Positions 41,525 to 53,480 are shown, counted from the stretch's first letter. The stretch is 64,000 nt of DNA from Acanthosepion esculentum (GCA_964036315.1 OZ038496.1:10955535-11019534); one strand, 5' to 3'. Notes: generated by a model from the letters alone, not told the origin. Made by a program: numbers and translations.

Positions 41525-41870
41525 AATATTTGATTGCTTGATTCGTTTTCTACGGCTTATCAACCCTTTTAGGTTATTTAAAGCCAGAAAATATTTTTTA
41601 GATAATAATGATTTAGTGACACAAGGCTTACTAATTGACCCATTGCTGGGGAAGATGAGGTGGATCCATAACCTGCCAAAGACTATGTGAGCGTAAGTAT
41701 AACGAACCCGACTAGAATTAGAACCCGGATACTAACTCTGAGACTCTATCCATTACACCAGGAGCAAATCCAAGCTTAAAGCACCTGGCATTCCCAAGCG
41801 GTTACCCATCTAGGTACTGACCAGTCTCGTATGTGCTTAACTTCAGCTATCGCATGGGAACTGATGTTAA
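41525..41870 (-). mobile_element. Complete 5S-headed composite SINE
   Basis: Minus strand order: 5S-derived head (41,867-41,776: GCTGAAGTTAAGCACATACG, ACCTAGATGGGTAACCGC, GGGAATGCCAGGTGCTTTAA); tRNA-like part (TGGTGTAATGGATAGAGTCT with TCTAATTCTAGTCGGG); TTATACTTACGCTCACATAG; then the tail with CCCCAGCAATGGGTCAATTA and AAATAACCTAAAAGGGTTGA to about 41,525. This copy shows all parts in one piece and defines the family's structure. Confidence 0.8.
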
Positions 41871-41874
41871 TCCC

Positions 41875-42463
41875 AAACTCTAGAAAAGAGATGTTACAGT
41901 GCCTTCCAAGTATATACTACGTGGACAGGGTCCTAAATGTATGGCTCTAGTTGTACAAGTTTAGAAATGGCGGGAATATCTTCCTATATATGGAACACGG
42001 TAGATATGGTTTTGTTTTGACTCTGTGTCATTAGCATGTTTTTATAAGCCTGAACTAGCGAGACAATAGAATAGATCTCATCTGAACAGTTGCTATGGAA
42101 ACGAAAATAGAGTAATTCTTATAATGTTCATAGAATCAGATGTAAATCACTATCGATTTAATCACTGCCGATTTTAACACTAGAAATCTAAATGACCTGA
42201 TTACCAATCAATCGCAGAAACCAAGAACGAAAATTCAGAATCGGGGATTCAAACAATTAATGCCACCGATCAGAGAAAATTGATTGAAGTCGTTTAAATC
42301 AACGAAAAGCATATTGGGAAACTGCCGTTGTTTATTGCCTCTGACGGTCACACAATTTCTACATTTTTCTATATGATATAAATTCTAATAGAAACGTTTA
42401 TATATTAAATAACGACATCGCCGTTCGATGAAAACGCAAGACATAACATTGTACTGGTTTTCC

Positions 42464-42465
<2 letters not shown>
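41875..42465. other. No recognised feature
   Basis: No repeat match or coding signal recognised. Confidence 0.45.
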
Positions 42466-42504
<39 letters not shown>

Positions 42505-42540
42505 TGAAAGAGAGAGAGAGATAAAGAGAGAGAGAGAGAT
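42466..42540. repeat. (GA)n microsatellite
   Basis: Nearly pure GA tract with two interruptions. Confidence 0.95.
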
Positions 42541-42849
42541 CCGAGAACCCCTTCCTAAACAAGAAACAAGGTGTGAGCCTCTATTCATGTCCAAGAGAAG
42601 GGGGAGGAGCGTACCTACTCTTATTACATAAAACACATACAATAATGACAAAAACAACAAAAACATTTAGGGAGGGAGGTAGTTCGCAAAGTCTCAGGGC
42701 TGACACTAGATGTTTGTACTGGGGGGGGGAGAATGGCACTTTGCTTGCATTTTGCCCTCTCGAAACACTAAATTTTAAATTAAGTCAAATTGTCCTATAC
42801 TAAAGAAATTAAGATATATGGACATCCATCTTTGTGGATACGGCGTAAA

Positions 42850-43650
42850 CGCCTACCCCCTTATGGCAGCAAGTCTTCGAGGTCGCCTAAATTCTCATGG
42901 TTACTAGCGAAAGTTTGGTTACCTATAACGCCAAGCTTCAAGTTTCAATGAACGCAGAGCTGGGAAGGTGGGTGGGCAATGGCTATTCCTTCCTTCCCCC
43001 ACCCCACACCCAACAGTGTGCTTCGGGTACTTGCATTTAATAGAAATTAAAATCAACAAGGAGAAAGACACGGGAAAGACAATTCCACGTCGAGATAATT
43101 TTATCTAGCAAGATGATATTCGACCAACTAGCATGAAAAGGTGGTGGCAACCCATTACTTGCTCTCTTAAAGACTTTTCTTTTTTTTGGGGGGGGGGGGA
43201 GGTTCAAAGAGGCGTTTCTAACTAAACGAAACGAAATACAGAGTTACAAGTTAGGTTAGAATAAATTAGAACAAAAATAAATATGTTAGAATAGTCGAAC
43301 AAAACAAGGGTTAAAGAAAAAAAATACATACGTAGGTAAAAAATTACAGAGAGGATATCTTTTCATATACAGAGAGAGAGAGAGAAATAGAGGGGGGAGA
43401 GAGCACCCTTTGGATGGCGTTAGGGTAAAGTGAATTTATACTCACTTATGGACGCAAGTCTTCGAGGACGCCCACATTCTCATGGTTACTAGCGAAAGTT
43501 TGGTTACCTTTAACGCCATGCTTCAAGTTTCAATGAACGCAGAGCTCGGCAGGGTGGGGGTGGGGGGTTTTCAACGGCTATTCCTTCCTTCCCACACCCC
43601 ACACCCAACAGTGGTCTTGCTGTACTTGCATTTAATAGAAATTATGTATG
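42850..43650 (+). repeat. ~200-bp direct repeat, two copies
   Basis: GCAAGTCTTCGAGG, TTCTCATGGTTACTAGCGAA, TCAAGTTTCAATGAACGCAG and CTTGCATTTAATAGAAATTA occur at 42,862-43,047 and again at 43,452-43,645. About 400 bp lies between, with a poly-G run at 43,187 and (GA)n near 43,370. Confidence 0.85.
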
Positions 43651-43654
43651 GCTC

Positions 43655-44118
43655 TACCTTTTCTCCCCAGCTATGGATTAATTAGTAAGACTTGTATCAG
43701 TAAAGAAATATTATGTAAAAAAAATTACAATCTAAAAATATTGTCTGGCTTTAAATAATCTCTAAACGGTTGATAAGTGAGAGACAACGAATCAATGGAT
43801 CAAAATAAAAGTAAAATATTTTTCATGAATCTGACAAATGTACAGTGTTTAAATTTTTAAATGCTGAGTTGCAATTCCCGTAGAGTTACTTATACTCACT
43901 TAGGGGCAAAAGCCTTTGGATAGATACGAATATATCTTTCCTCCTACTTATGGATTAAATAGTAAAACTGGTATCTTTAAATCATTATTATCTCAAAAAA
44001 ATTGATACAATCAAATGAACTGTAAATCTTTGATAATCCGTATAAAACGAATAAATAAGATAGGAAGTTATGAAGAGCCATGATCGCCCACTTTTTAAAC
44101 GCATACTACGGCAGTAAT
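43655..44118 (+). mobile_element. Two SINE tails and a LINE 3' terminus
   Basis: Tails: CCCCAGCTATGGATTAATTA (43,667) and a diverged CTACTTATGGATTAAATAGT (43,950). Then 44,062-44,115 (TGAAGAGCCATGATCGCCCA) matches the C-terminal end of the LINE relic at 35.2 kb. Confidence 0.65.
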
Positions 44119-44119
44119 T

Positions 44120-44386
44120 ATTAATCAACGAGTCGTAGAAAACGACTCCATCAATCGTCTTCCCTGAAAATATGTATTTGAAATCTTGGTATTTTCCTTA
44201 CCCCAGAACACCGGCCATTTTTTATCTGGAGAGAAATGTGCAACTAACTTACCCACAAGGCAGTTCGACAATATAAACTTTGCATTGAAGAAATAAAAAA
44301 AAATCATCGTGTGAAAATAAAACCAATAAAATATTCTTGTAACAAATTTTGGAATGTATTCGCTTGAGACACACAAACATATTCTC

Positions 44387-44395
<9 letters not shown>
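44120..44395. other. No recognised feature
   Basis: AT-rich, nothing recognised. Confidence 0.45.
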
Positions 44396-44419
<24 letters not shown>

Positions 44420-44420
44420 A

Positions 44421-44454
<34 letters not shown>

Positions 44455-44462
44455 GACGAAGA

Positions 44463-44513
<51 letters not shown>
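44396..44513. repeat. (CT)n and (TA)n microsatellites
   Basis: (CT)n-type run then two TA tracts split by GAAGACGAAGACG. Confidence 0.9.
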
Positions 44514-44514
<1 letters not shown>

Positions 44515-44920
44515 GTTTTTCTTGTTATATTTATATTTCTCATGTAATCATTTGGAAGTAATTTTCAATCAACGAATTAAATTTTCGATAAAAACTCATT
44601 CGGATTCCTTTTGGTAGCAAAGTCAAAATGTACTCTACTCTCGCCATCAGAGACGCAGACGGCGAGGATTGGGTAGGTAACATGATTTAACTTTTGAAGC
44701 TTTCTTTCTCAGACCCATATATTTTTGAAAGATTTCTTTGTTTTAAAAATGTGTTATTTGAAAGTGCAATCTAGGAATTAGATTCGATTAAAAATGCTTC
44801 ACGTGTGATTGCAACAGCCATTGATTGATTAAGCTGGCGGAAGTTTTTAGTATGGCGTTTGGTCTATTTTTTAAAAAAAATAAATTAAATTCTGATTTAT
44901 CTTTAAAGTAACGACTTTTT
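44514..44920. other. No recognised feature
   Basis: AT-rich, nothing recognised. Confidence 0.45.
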
Positions 44921-44924
44921 TCTG

Positions 44925-45055
44925 TTTCTGTCTTTCGCGCTGAATAGATTGATTTCTTGGGTTTTTTTTTACGGTCTATCAACCTTTCGCGGGTTATTTC
45001 AAATCTAGAAAATATTTTTACAAATTTTTACAGAAAATAATGATTTACTAATTAT
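44925..45055 (-). mobile_element. SINE tail, 3' part
   Basis: Minus strand: AATCATTATTTTCTGTAAAA, AAATAACCCGCGAAAGGTTG and the AAGAAATCAATC end. The CCCCAGCTATGG part is missing because the LINE relic abuts. Confidence 0.6.
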
Positions 45056-45064
45056 CCTTCTTTT

Positions 45065-45415
45065 ATGTGCCGTGTGCCTTCAGGACGTAGAAGGTCATGG
45101 TCCTCTACATCTTCCTATTCCTTGCAACACTTAAGATGTTTTTTTCGTTATTTCTCCTAAACTCTCTCATCCGTTTACTCAATCTCAACAAGTATGTTAC
45201 GCGCTGATTTCCTCTATCCCTCTTTCGCTCACTCTGCCTTCTGAGTATCAGATTTTCCAAGCCCTCCTTCCTCATTACGCGCCCTACAAATTTCAACTGC
45301 CTTATTCTGATGTTAAGCATAAGTTTCCTTTCCGTTTCTATTTTCTCTAAAACCTCGTCGTGGCTCACCTGTTCGGTCCATGGTATCCTCAGCATCTTTC
45401 TGTAGAACAACATTT
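45065..45415 (-). pseudogene. LINE ORF2 C-terminal relic
   Basis: A 102-residue minus-strand open frame: LFYRKMLRIPWTEQVSHDEV, LMLNIRIRQLKFVGRVMRKE, GLENLILRRQSERKRDRGNQ, ending in MREFRRNNEKN and SVARNRKM. This matches the conserved tail (FYRRMLRISWTD, RKL-YFGH-MR, G---GKRGRGR) after the reverse transcriptase of non-LTR retrotransposons. After a stop the frame continues RTMTFYVLKAHGT to about 45,067, the usual C terminus. The RT itself is absent. Confidence 0.8.
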
Positions 45416-45879
45416 TTGTTGCTTAACATCTAAGAAAATAATTTCACCACTTGGATATGGCTAACAACGTTGGCTCTCTCTACAAGTTAAGACTGAGTAG
45501 TGAGTTCGATCCTCTCCCAATGCCCCATACATTAAGCATTGAATTGTTGGTCATTTTGCGATAAAACTTATTGCTGGTTATTTTGATTTAAAAATGTATT
45601 ATTAGTAGCTTTACGAAATTGTTGTTGTTGATCATTTTACTATATATAGGCATTTTTGGTAATCTGACTATAAATAGATTTTCTTTGTAATTTTTATGTA
45701 AAGGTATAATGCTGGTACTTTTTACTATAAAAATGTATTCTTATACTTTCATAGATTTTGTTTGCGGATTCACTGTCTCTCCCATAGCTGGGACCCTAAA
45801 AGTTAGGGTGGACCTGGGAAAAACGGCAATTACGAGGTGGTTCTGTAGTATGCTGTTACTGGTCCCAAATAAAGCGTAG

Positions 45880-45941
<62 letters not shown>

Positions 45942-46675
45942 TATCTTTATTGTTTGAGTTGTGGCGAATGCGTAAATTTAGGGAGAATTGTTAGGATTTT
46001 TGTGTTCGTTGTGTACTAGTGAGTCAACCAAAATGATCTGACTCATTTTGTAGTTCGTCAATAGAAGTTTAACCAATCAGAAGACTTAAAATATTCAATC
46101 CGACGTGCACAAAGGCGGCCATTTTGTTTTCTCTCCGATTATATCCACTGCCGACGTCTGATATCGATGACCAGAAGAACTACTGAACTACGCTCTGCTA
46201 CTTTCTCCGAATATTTACTGCCAACTTCGGATATGGAAGACCTTAAGAATTACTGAACAGCTGCTACTAGATATTGGTGTTGTTTCATTGAACAAATTAC
46301 TTACTGCGCTGATTCTACATTCAGACTACGGTGAACATGTATAACAAGAATAACAGAGTTTTTAGCACTGCACACACAGGAATAGACAGAGACAAGTCTT
46401 CGGTGAACCTCTAATGAGCCTCTCTGTGTCCAGATTAAGAATCTGACCGCTTTTATAGCATTGGGGCACCTACGCAACTTCACGCGGCTACGCTTTCTTC
46501 TGATAAGTCAGCTCCAGTATGTCGTCCAACCTCTTTCGGCATGCACCCACGCAGGCAGGCATTTTCTTTCGCTCAGGATACCTGTACGCACTGTTTATTC
46601 AAAGCTCAGGACACCTGTGCGTCACAGGATGAATTTACTGTTTATGCTATCACCATTTCCAATTTACGCCCACAC
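45416..46675. other. Mostly unrecognised; (CA)n and an LTR-like segment
   Basis: 45,778-45,860 is the short repeat shared with 40.55 kb; (CA)n 45,882-45,940. 45,960-46,460 has moderate GC with a repeated phrase (CGAATATTTACTGCC and ATATCCACTGCC, each followed by GACGTCTGATAT/AACTTCGGATAT) and no ORF. It could be a solo LTR, but I see no matching copy. Confidence 0.4.
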
Positions 46676-46679
46676 ACTG

Positions 46680-46988
46680 ATGCTGCGGAAAGAAATATAA
46701 AGGGGAGACAGGCCGCCCCCTTAATGTAAGGCTTCAAGAACACCAGAAAGCTGTAACACGAGGGGAAGGGGAAAATCAGGCGTGGCTGACCAGATATGGA
46801 GAGAAAAGGGAGATTACCGCCCTCTGTGGGATCAGGTCGAGATCATAGACAAAGAACATCATTGGAAAATTCATAAACTTAAGAAATCAGCACATATCCT
46901 GGGCCACAATAATCTCCTGAGCCGACCAAACATAGAAATGAATACAATATGGGAACCAGTAATAAGTATTACCAGAGAAAAGCGATAA
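46680..46988 (+). pseudogene. PLE GIY-YIG endonuclease C-terminal relic
   Basis: CGKKYKGETGRP is followed by NVRLQEHQKAVTRGEGE after a one-base insertion near 46,712. A second frame change enters MADQIWREKGDYRPLWDQVE (46,782) and IIDKEHHWKIHKLKKSAHIL, ending LLSRPNIEMNTIWEPVIS and a stop near 46,986. These are the GIY-YIG endonuclease motifs of Penelope-like elements in order, including the Glu of the IWEP region. Only two frameshifts separate it from a complete domain, so this is a fairly young copy. Confidence 0.8.
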
Positions 46989-47335
46989 CAACAACAAAAA
47001 TTGCAATATGAAATCTGGTAAAAAATGATGTGATAACAGCAAAAAATTGCAATATGAGCTCTGGTAAAAAAGGTTGCTGAGACATTAGGTTTATAATATT
47101 CAGCAATTCACACACAGATATCCTGAAGGGCACAGTGGATAAAGGCGTTAGTTAGATCCAGTGACAGTACCAAAAAAGACCGTGTGTTCCATACCGGCTT
47201 AAGGCAGTGGAGAACTTGCAGAGGGGAATTAACAGGAGATAACTGATAAATGACATCCATTAAACATGGCATGTGGAACTAGAACAGTCTACCCCAGTGA
47301 GCGAAATAAAGGGTTCAGTTCGATATTGCAAACAC

Positions 47336-47367
47336 CTGAAGAAGGCCGGGGCGTACAACGGCCGAAA
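47336..47367 (+). ncRNA. Hammerhead-like core (PLE tail)
   Basis: CTGAAGA, extra A, GGCCG/CGGCC stem II with a 10-nt loop, GAAA. Then TGATGTAATAA, where the 34.9-kb copy has CGTTGTAATAA. Same departures from the canonical fold as the other PLE copies. Confidence 0.4.
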
Positions 47368-47432
47368 TGATGTAATAAATATGGCGACAAAGATGAGGCC
47401 AATAGTCCGAATAATGTAAATAGTGTGAATGA

Positions 47433-47825
47433 AAGAAATTGATCAAACGGCAAATATAATGATTACAGTAAGATTATGTCGAATAACCAAACGAAAACAA
47501 ATAATGTTCTATTGTATTAAAAACAAAATCGTGGAAATAAAAAAGACAAAATAACATACACGAAATATATCTAAAGCATGTTTTAAAATTTTTTTTCGTT
47601 ATCGTCCACTTTCACATTGAACATCTTTCCAATGCTAATATGTATGGCAAATATTAAAAAGCATAGCAATATTGTTTGGTAAAAGTTTCTTACTGGTTCG
47701 TAAACTGACTTTCTGATGTTACCCATCCTATAATGGTAATTATATTAACCATCATGCTATCCATCTAACCATCAAATATGCTGATGCTATTATCCTATAA
47801 CAAACGAAAGCAAACATGACAATTG
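47433..47825. other. No recognised feature
   Basis: AT-rich, nothing recognised. Confidence 0.45.

Positions 47826-47827
<2 letters not shown>

Positions 47828-47911
<84 letters not shown>
47828..47911. repeat. (CA)n(TA)n microsatellite
   Basis: CA tract switching to TA near 47,880. Confidence 0.95.
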
Positions 47912-47934
47912 TCTACTCGACTCTCACGCCGAAT

Positions 47935-48608
47935 TCGACCTATGAGGGTTAAGCAGATCAGTTCCTAGGAAACCGACAGCCCGACAACAGCACATGAGAT
48001 TTGATTATAGTGGTGAAGGTTTCGTGCAGGACCATCCACACTTTTTGAAGGGACGAATACAGAGACCTGGTGCACTAAGTGCCACAAGGTCCCCAAACGA
48101 CCCTCCGCAGGTTTTGAATTCAGAGTTGTCCTTCTACTAGACCAGTTGCCATACAAGGCAATGGTGGTACTCGCTTGGAAAAAACTTGGATATGTCGGAT
48201 TGTAGTAGAAACAATCGGTACCCAAGGAAAAATGAGGAATAAAAAAAGAAAGGACCAAGAACATTAATCTAAGGCGAAAACAATCGTCATGAGTTGAAGC
48301 TCAAAGTCGAAAGAAAAAAAAACTCCAACGCGAGCAAAAGACAACTACGTAAAGTGCTCAATACACGAAGTAGAGCAAAACCTAAGATATTCCTAAGGAT
48401 CCAGGCAAACCTACCTTGCTTTTTTTTTGTTTTTGTTGTTGTTGAAAAGATTACGTAATCCTTACTCACCGTTGTTTGAGTTTATTTTTTGTCACGTGGT
48501 CATGATTGTTTTTGGTTTTAGCTATAACTCCTGTTCCATAATTTTCCTTTTCACTCGGTATCTCCCTGAGTTGAAACTGGGCAGGTTTGCCTTCCTCCTT
48601 AGTATTAT

Positions 48609-48682
<74 letters not shown>

Positions 48683-48905
48683 TGGTACTCGCTTGGAAAA
48701 TTCGACTTGTAGTAGAACAAATGTACCCAAGGAAAACTGAGGAATAAAAAAGGAATGAAGCAAGAACATTAAACTAAGGCGAAAACAATCGTCCAGACTT
48801 CAAGGTCAAATTCCAAAGAAAAAAAACTGCAACGCGAGTAAAAAGCAACTACGTAAAGATAATTCTAAAGAGCCAGGCAAACCTACTTAGGTTTCACCTA
48901 AACGG
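47935..48905. repeat. PLE-like dispersed repeat, inverted and duplicated
   Basis: Two minus-strand copies (48,150-48,420 and 48,681-48,905) share GGTGGTACTCGCTTGGAAAA, GGCGAAAACAATCGTC and GCAACTACGTAAAG-type blocks. A plus-strand part (48,425-48,600: TTTGTCACGTGGTCATGATT) lies between them, followed by (TA)n 48,612-48,681. The 25.3-kb copy is the plus-strand form. Ends near 48,900 carry the reverse of GATCCGTTTAGGTGAAACC. Confidence 0.65.
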
Positions 48906-48931
48906 ATCGCCAGGCCAATGCCTGCTTACAT

Positions 48932-49027
<96 letters not shown>

Positions 49028-49200
49028 CAAAAGGATTTTTGTTGAATGTTAAAGACAACATCGTCCTGCATATTTTCTTTTGAATTTTCTCATATTTTCT
49101 AATGAGACTTTTTAATTGAAAATGATATCGAAATAAATATTGTCCGTACGATAACCTAGTACTTTCGAACATCATTGTTCATGTTCAGGGTCAAAATCTT
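48932..49200 (-). repeat. (CA)n(TA)n joined to second PLE-like family
   Basis: Same repeat as 30,880-31,080: GAACAATGATGTTCGAAAGT, YEKIQKKICRTMLSLTFN in translation, ending directly at (TA)n (48,952-49,025). Confidence 0.65.
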
Positions 49201-49296
49201 TATCAATTTGTCGTTTTATAAGATATTCTTTGTAATCCCTGGTGTTGGTATCATATGAAGCTACGAGATCATGTTGCTGCCAAATTGCACATATTT

Positions 49297-49381
<85 letters not shown>

Positions 49382-49457
49382 ATAAGGCCACATCACGTTG
49401 AAAGACCGGCTTTGATGCCTGTGTAATGTAATAGTAATGTATTGTTGCAAATATATT

Positions 49458-49500
<43 letters not shown>
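49201..49500. repeat. (TA)n tracts and dispersed repeat
   Basis: (TA)n 49,302-49,370 and 49,458-49,500; between them (49,378-49,445) the inverted copy of the 5385-5455 repeat (GGCCACATCACGTTGAAAGA). Confidence 0.8.
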
Positions 49501-49838
49501 GAAGAAATATAGTCTTAAAGTGTGCTATATTTATGGGATAAAGTGCTCAATATCAGAGATCGAGCGTGTGTAGATAAAAATAATAAATAAATAATATATA
49601 AGATAAAAAATAAAAACAAAAATAAAATAAAAACAAGCAAAATAATTTGATACAAATAAATACATAAATAAATAAATAAACGACATCCGGTAAAACACCT
49701 GCCAAAAATGACTACCCATAATGCACCACTGACCCGTGTATATAAATAAGCCGAGAAAAATAACAGCACTCGGGGCCCGATGATTGCATCTAGCATGAAA
49801 CAGTCTGTCGCCTCTAAGTGTTAACTTCTATGTTCACT

Positions 49839-49888
<50 letters not shown>

Positions 49889-51440
49889 CTTTTTATGGTC
49901 AAGTTTAGTTTATGGTTAGGTTTAGCCTTGCAGGTTTTGACAAAAAATTAAAGGATTCTTGTTCATAATTATGAAATTAAAAGTTAAATTAAAGTTAATT
50001 AAATTAACTCAGCAGTTGAAATCGGTGGGCGATTTCGCCCCGGTTATGAAACCCCTATGTAAAGAGTTAAATTCCAAATACAGAACGACACAAAGAAAAT
50101 AACAGGAGGGTAGAGTGAGAGTTGGGGGTAGAGTGAGAGTTGGGGGTAGTGGAGAGATAGAAAGACAGAGAGAGAGAGTGAGAGAGAGAGAGAAGCGAGC
50201 CCGCAAAGAAACGGGAACAAAAGAGAAAAGGACAAAACTATTCAAAACAAAGAGTAAATGAAAGAAAGAATCCGAAACAACGTTCGCACGAGATTTCGCG
50301 TTGTTTTTGCTGAAAGCTTTTCCGGTATAATTTTGAGAATTACACAAAGTATGAGGGGGTATTGTGAGAAAACTTGTTTCCTTTCCTAAGGTAATATTTG
50401 AAGAATGCGCTTTTTTGAAAAAAAGAAAATAAAACTAGCGAAAAACAAAAACAAAAAACAACAGAATTTTAACAATGAGAATCTTTCGTGATGACAGCAA
50501 AAGACCGGTAGAGAAACGTCTGGAGAATAGAGTTGTTTGAAACATATGCAATGTAAAAAAGGATGATTCCATTACCAAAAGATGGAAAATTATTTTGAGC
50601 TGAGCCTCAAATATCTGCTTTCATCTCAGTTGTACTGTTTATTTCTTTTGTTCAAAAGTTTAAACAATAAATAAAAATAAGCTACCGTAATATTATGAGC
50701 GACTGCGCATCGTTCATGACTTGTTAACACTGTTCATGATGAAGTGAGATATCATAATAACTTAAAAATTACAAGCGCGTCAATCCAAAGTTTTTTGTTT
50801 AGTCTTAAACAATATTACAAGCTATTTACATTATATTCTAAGCAGTTTACTGGGCAAGAACCACTCAAGTTTAAGGCAATTTAATTAATCTTGGAACTCT
50901 TCGGAAAAGACATGATTTTCTGCCCTTTTACAAACAGCCAGATATCTTGTCATCTTACCCTGTCATTTGCAGGTCAGGTTGGTTCATGACGAATAGAAAA
51001 TACTGTGAATTACGATGTATAAACCAACCTGGTGTACAAGTCGACCTCAGGATTTTTAGCTTAAAAATTTGAGTTAGTACTATACCTAATCTATAGGTAA
51101 CACCCCCAGGTCTATATATCCAAGGCACTGCCATTATGTCACATTAAACTATGATTAAGCTACCATTACTATCATGAAATTGCACGGATGGCACGCCTAG
51201 TTGTCTTAAGGGCTACTTGAGTTAAAAGTCGTTTTGTTCAGTGTTTAGACTTAGAGTATCAACTGTCGGACACGATGCGTTCTGTAGCACTAACAGAATA
51301 CACAATTTGTATTAATATTTTATAATTTTATATTAATTTCTGTGTTAATATGTCAAATATGTTCACAAAACACAAATTTCAATGGGAGATATTTGTGGGA
51401 GTCTACTGGAGGTACGATAAGTAGCGTACGGGGCAATTGC
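49501..51440. other. No recognised gene
   Basis: (TA)n at 49,843-49,884 and a purine-rich (GA)n region at 50,105-50,195. 50,350-51,440 is AT-rich with no repeat match in this window. No convincing coding frame. Confidence 0.45.
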
Positions 51441-51444
51441 TAGT

Positions 51445-51890
51445 TGTGCTGTCTGTTATATAGGAATAAAGTGTCGCTGCCGACACTTGAGTTTGAGCAT
51501 AGATCGCCAGGCGAACCCATTTTTAATTAAGTAGACCCCGTGACCATAGAGGAAACGCATATATGGGAGGTAGCGTGTATCTAATTGATCTCTTTTTCTA
51601 GTCTATCCTCTTACTATACGGACCTTTATTCTCTACTCTATTCACAATACTATTCATCTATTGGGATCACTATACTGATTACTGTATTGTCTAGTATTAC
51701 ATTAGCTAGTATTATCAAGCAAGTACTATTAGTACGAGATTATTCGAAGGCGTCTGACACCAGTATTGTTCAACGGCGTACTATAGTTGTATCTGCGATT
51801 ACAAAGTCTCCACTACAACAAAAGTGACAACAAGTATTCATTGGCATTACAAAAATGGCAACGAGTGTTCGTTGATATCACAAAACCGTC
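51445..51890 (-). repeat. LTR-like ~600-bp dispersed repeat, shortened copy
   Basis: Minus strand: TGTGATATCAACGAACACTC at one end, then GAGACTTTGTAATCGCAGAT, TACGCCGTTGAACAATACTG, GGGTTCGCCTGGCGATC, GTGTCGGCAGCGACACTTTA and TATATAACAGACA at the other. Both ends are TG...CA, as for an LTR. Confidence 0.7.
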
Positions 51891-53020
51891 CGACTTGTTT
51901 CTGAATCGGTACCAAAGGATTGCATGTCATACCCGGCATTTTATAGAAATCGACCTCTAGTTTTGGAGATAGTTTTTGAAGTGTGAAAACTCGGCTTGCA
52001 CACCGAAGTATACGGTAAGTAAAATATACATCCTTTCCCATTTTTCTTTCATAATATCAAACGTTATTTGCTTTGACTGTCACAAACTTGTTAGATAGAC
52101 AACGGAAAAAAAAGATTAACACAGAATCCGTAATCTCACTGGAAAGGCATGTTGTGCTATCTCCAAGACAATATGATGTATGCTCTCTTAGATGATCCGC
52201 GTCTTCCCATTTGTGGGTGACGCCATGAACATTATACACACATACACGTACGTACAAACATTCACCAAAGAACAAACACAAATGTTCATACACACACAAA
52301 AGTTATTGTCTATGTCCATTGTAAAATTGTGTTGTTTAATACATATATTTTTTGACATATACATATCGGTCTTGTTTGTCTTCTTTACATCTTCAGTTGG
52401 ACTTAACTTGAGTCCGGCAATTTTCTTGTAGTTGGACCTTTTAATATTCTACCAGGAGTTACACGCGTGTTTCTAATACAACACACAAACCACCCGACCC
52501 ACTACATACTTACTATTTAATATACGATATATCTGTAACACTAACATTATCTATTTACTTGGTCACAACAAAAAGATACGTTTGAAATTCCTGATACTCT
52601 TGACAGGAATGATGGGCTTGGCGAATTTAACACCCACACTTAAGGTAGAATAGAGAAACGGGGAATAAACTGTCTAATTAATATGGATATGGTACAACAT
52701 GAACAAATAGAGAGAGTAAATACTCAAATATTAATTAAAGTTATAAAAGACAGGAAGATGTGGAGTGACAAGTTCTTAAACATTTTGAAATGAAATGTCG
52801 CATAAAAGAGAGATATATTGATTCACAGACATATCATAAATAGAAATGCACAAATACTGCTGTTGTCATCCCTTCTTGCTAAAGTAGTCTCGTGTTTACT
52901 CCGTATGGTAGTGGTCTGTGTTGAAATCTAACAAAAATTTAGAATTGTGAAGGCCTATATCCATTGTAGATTCTCAGATATCATTTAGAAGACTGGTGCA
53001 ACAAAGTTTTCTTAGTCCAT
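51891..53020. other. No recognised feature
   Basis: No repeat match; an 80-residue minus-strand frame at 52,057-52,299 is not recognised. Confidence 0.45.
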
Positions 53021-53024
53021 CTTT

Positions 53025-53480
53025 ATTCGAGTTTGGTACGGTTCCACGTACCCCATTTGGCGTTGCTGATTCGGTGTTAGAAAAAATAATTGGACCATTC
53101 CGCAAAGCCGTTTAGGCGCCAGACTGTTTAGATGTCACTATCGGGTTCGGGTCTGTCTCCGTCCTCGGATGAGACACTGCCCTTCGGCCTAGCCTCGCCC
53201 GGGTTACTCTCTGCCCGAGGTTCGAAAACAGCTAAGAGCGGAGTAACAGATCGCAGCTAGACGATATTTACCCGCCTCTCCACGAGGTAGGATGTGGCAC
53301 GAGGTACAGTTTAATGTGGGGGTAATCCGAGCCTGTAGGCTCGGCAAAAAATTGTCCGTAGACCCCGTATAAAACGGGGTTTCCCGAGAGGAGACTCTGC
53401 GCTTCGACACAGCCTCGTCTGGGGATCCTCTCTTGCCAGGAGGCAACGCAAAAAAGGATAAAAAAAACTCCAACTGAGAG
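53025..53480. repeat. GC-richer dispersed repeats
   Basis: 53,025-53,150 (GTTCCACGTACCCCATTTGG, TTAGGCGCCAGACTGTTTAG) recurs at 53,855-53,960. 53,150-53,440 (GGTTCGAAAACAGC, CCACGAGGTAGGATGTGGCA, CGTATAAAACGGGG) recurs at 54,290-54,600 and 33,290-33,480. Confidence 0.7.

Larger units (their letters stand above)
46678..47432 (+). mobile_element. Penelope-like element, 5'-truncated, GIY-YIG plus 3' tail
   Basis: Starts CTGCGGAAAGAAATATAAAG in the GIY-YIG coding region. Two direct repeats of a TTGCAATATGA-CTCTGGTAAAAA unit follow (47,001 and 47,050), then the tail start AGTGGATAAAGGCGTTAGTT (47,139), the hammerhead-like core (47,336-47,367) and terminal AGTCCGAATAATGTAAATAG. No 5' half (reverse transcriptase) is present. 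Confidence 0.8.

Noticed and set aside
45960..46460. Solo LTR
   Set aside because: Moderate GC and internal repeated phrases are suggestive, but no second copy, terminal TG...CA pair or target duplication could be identified.
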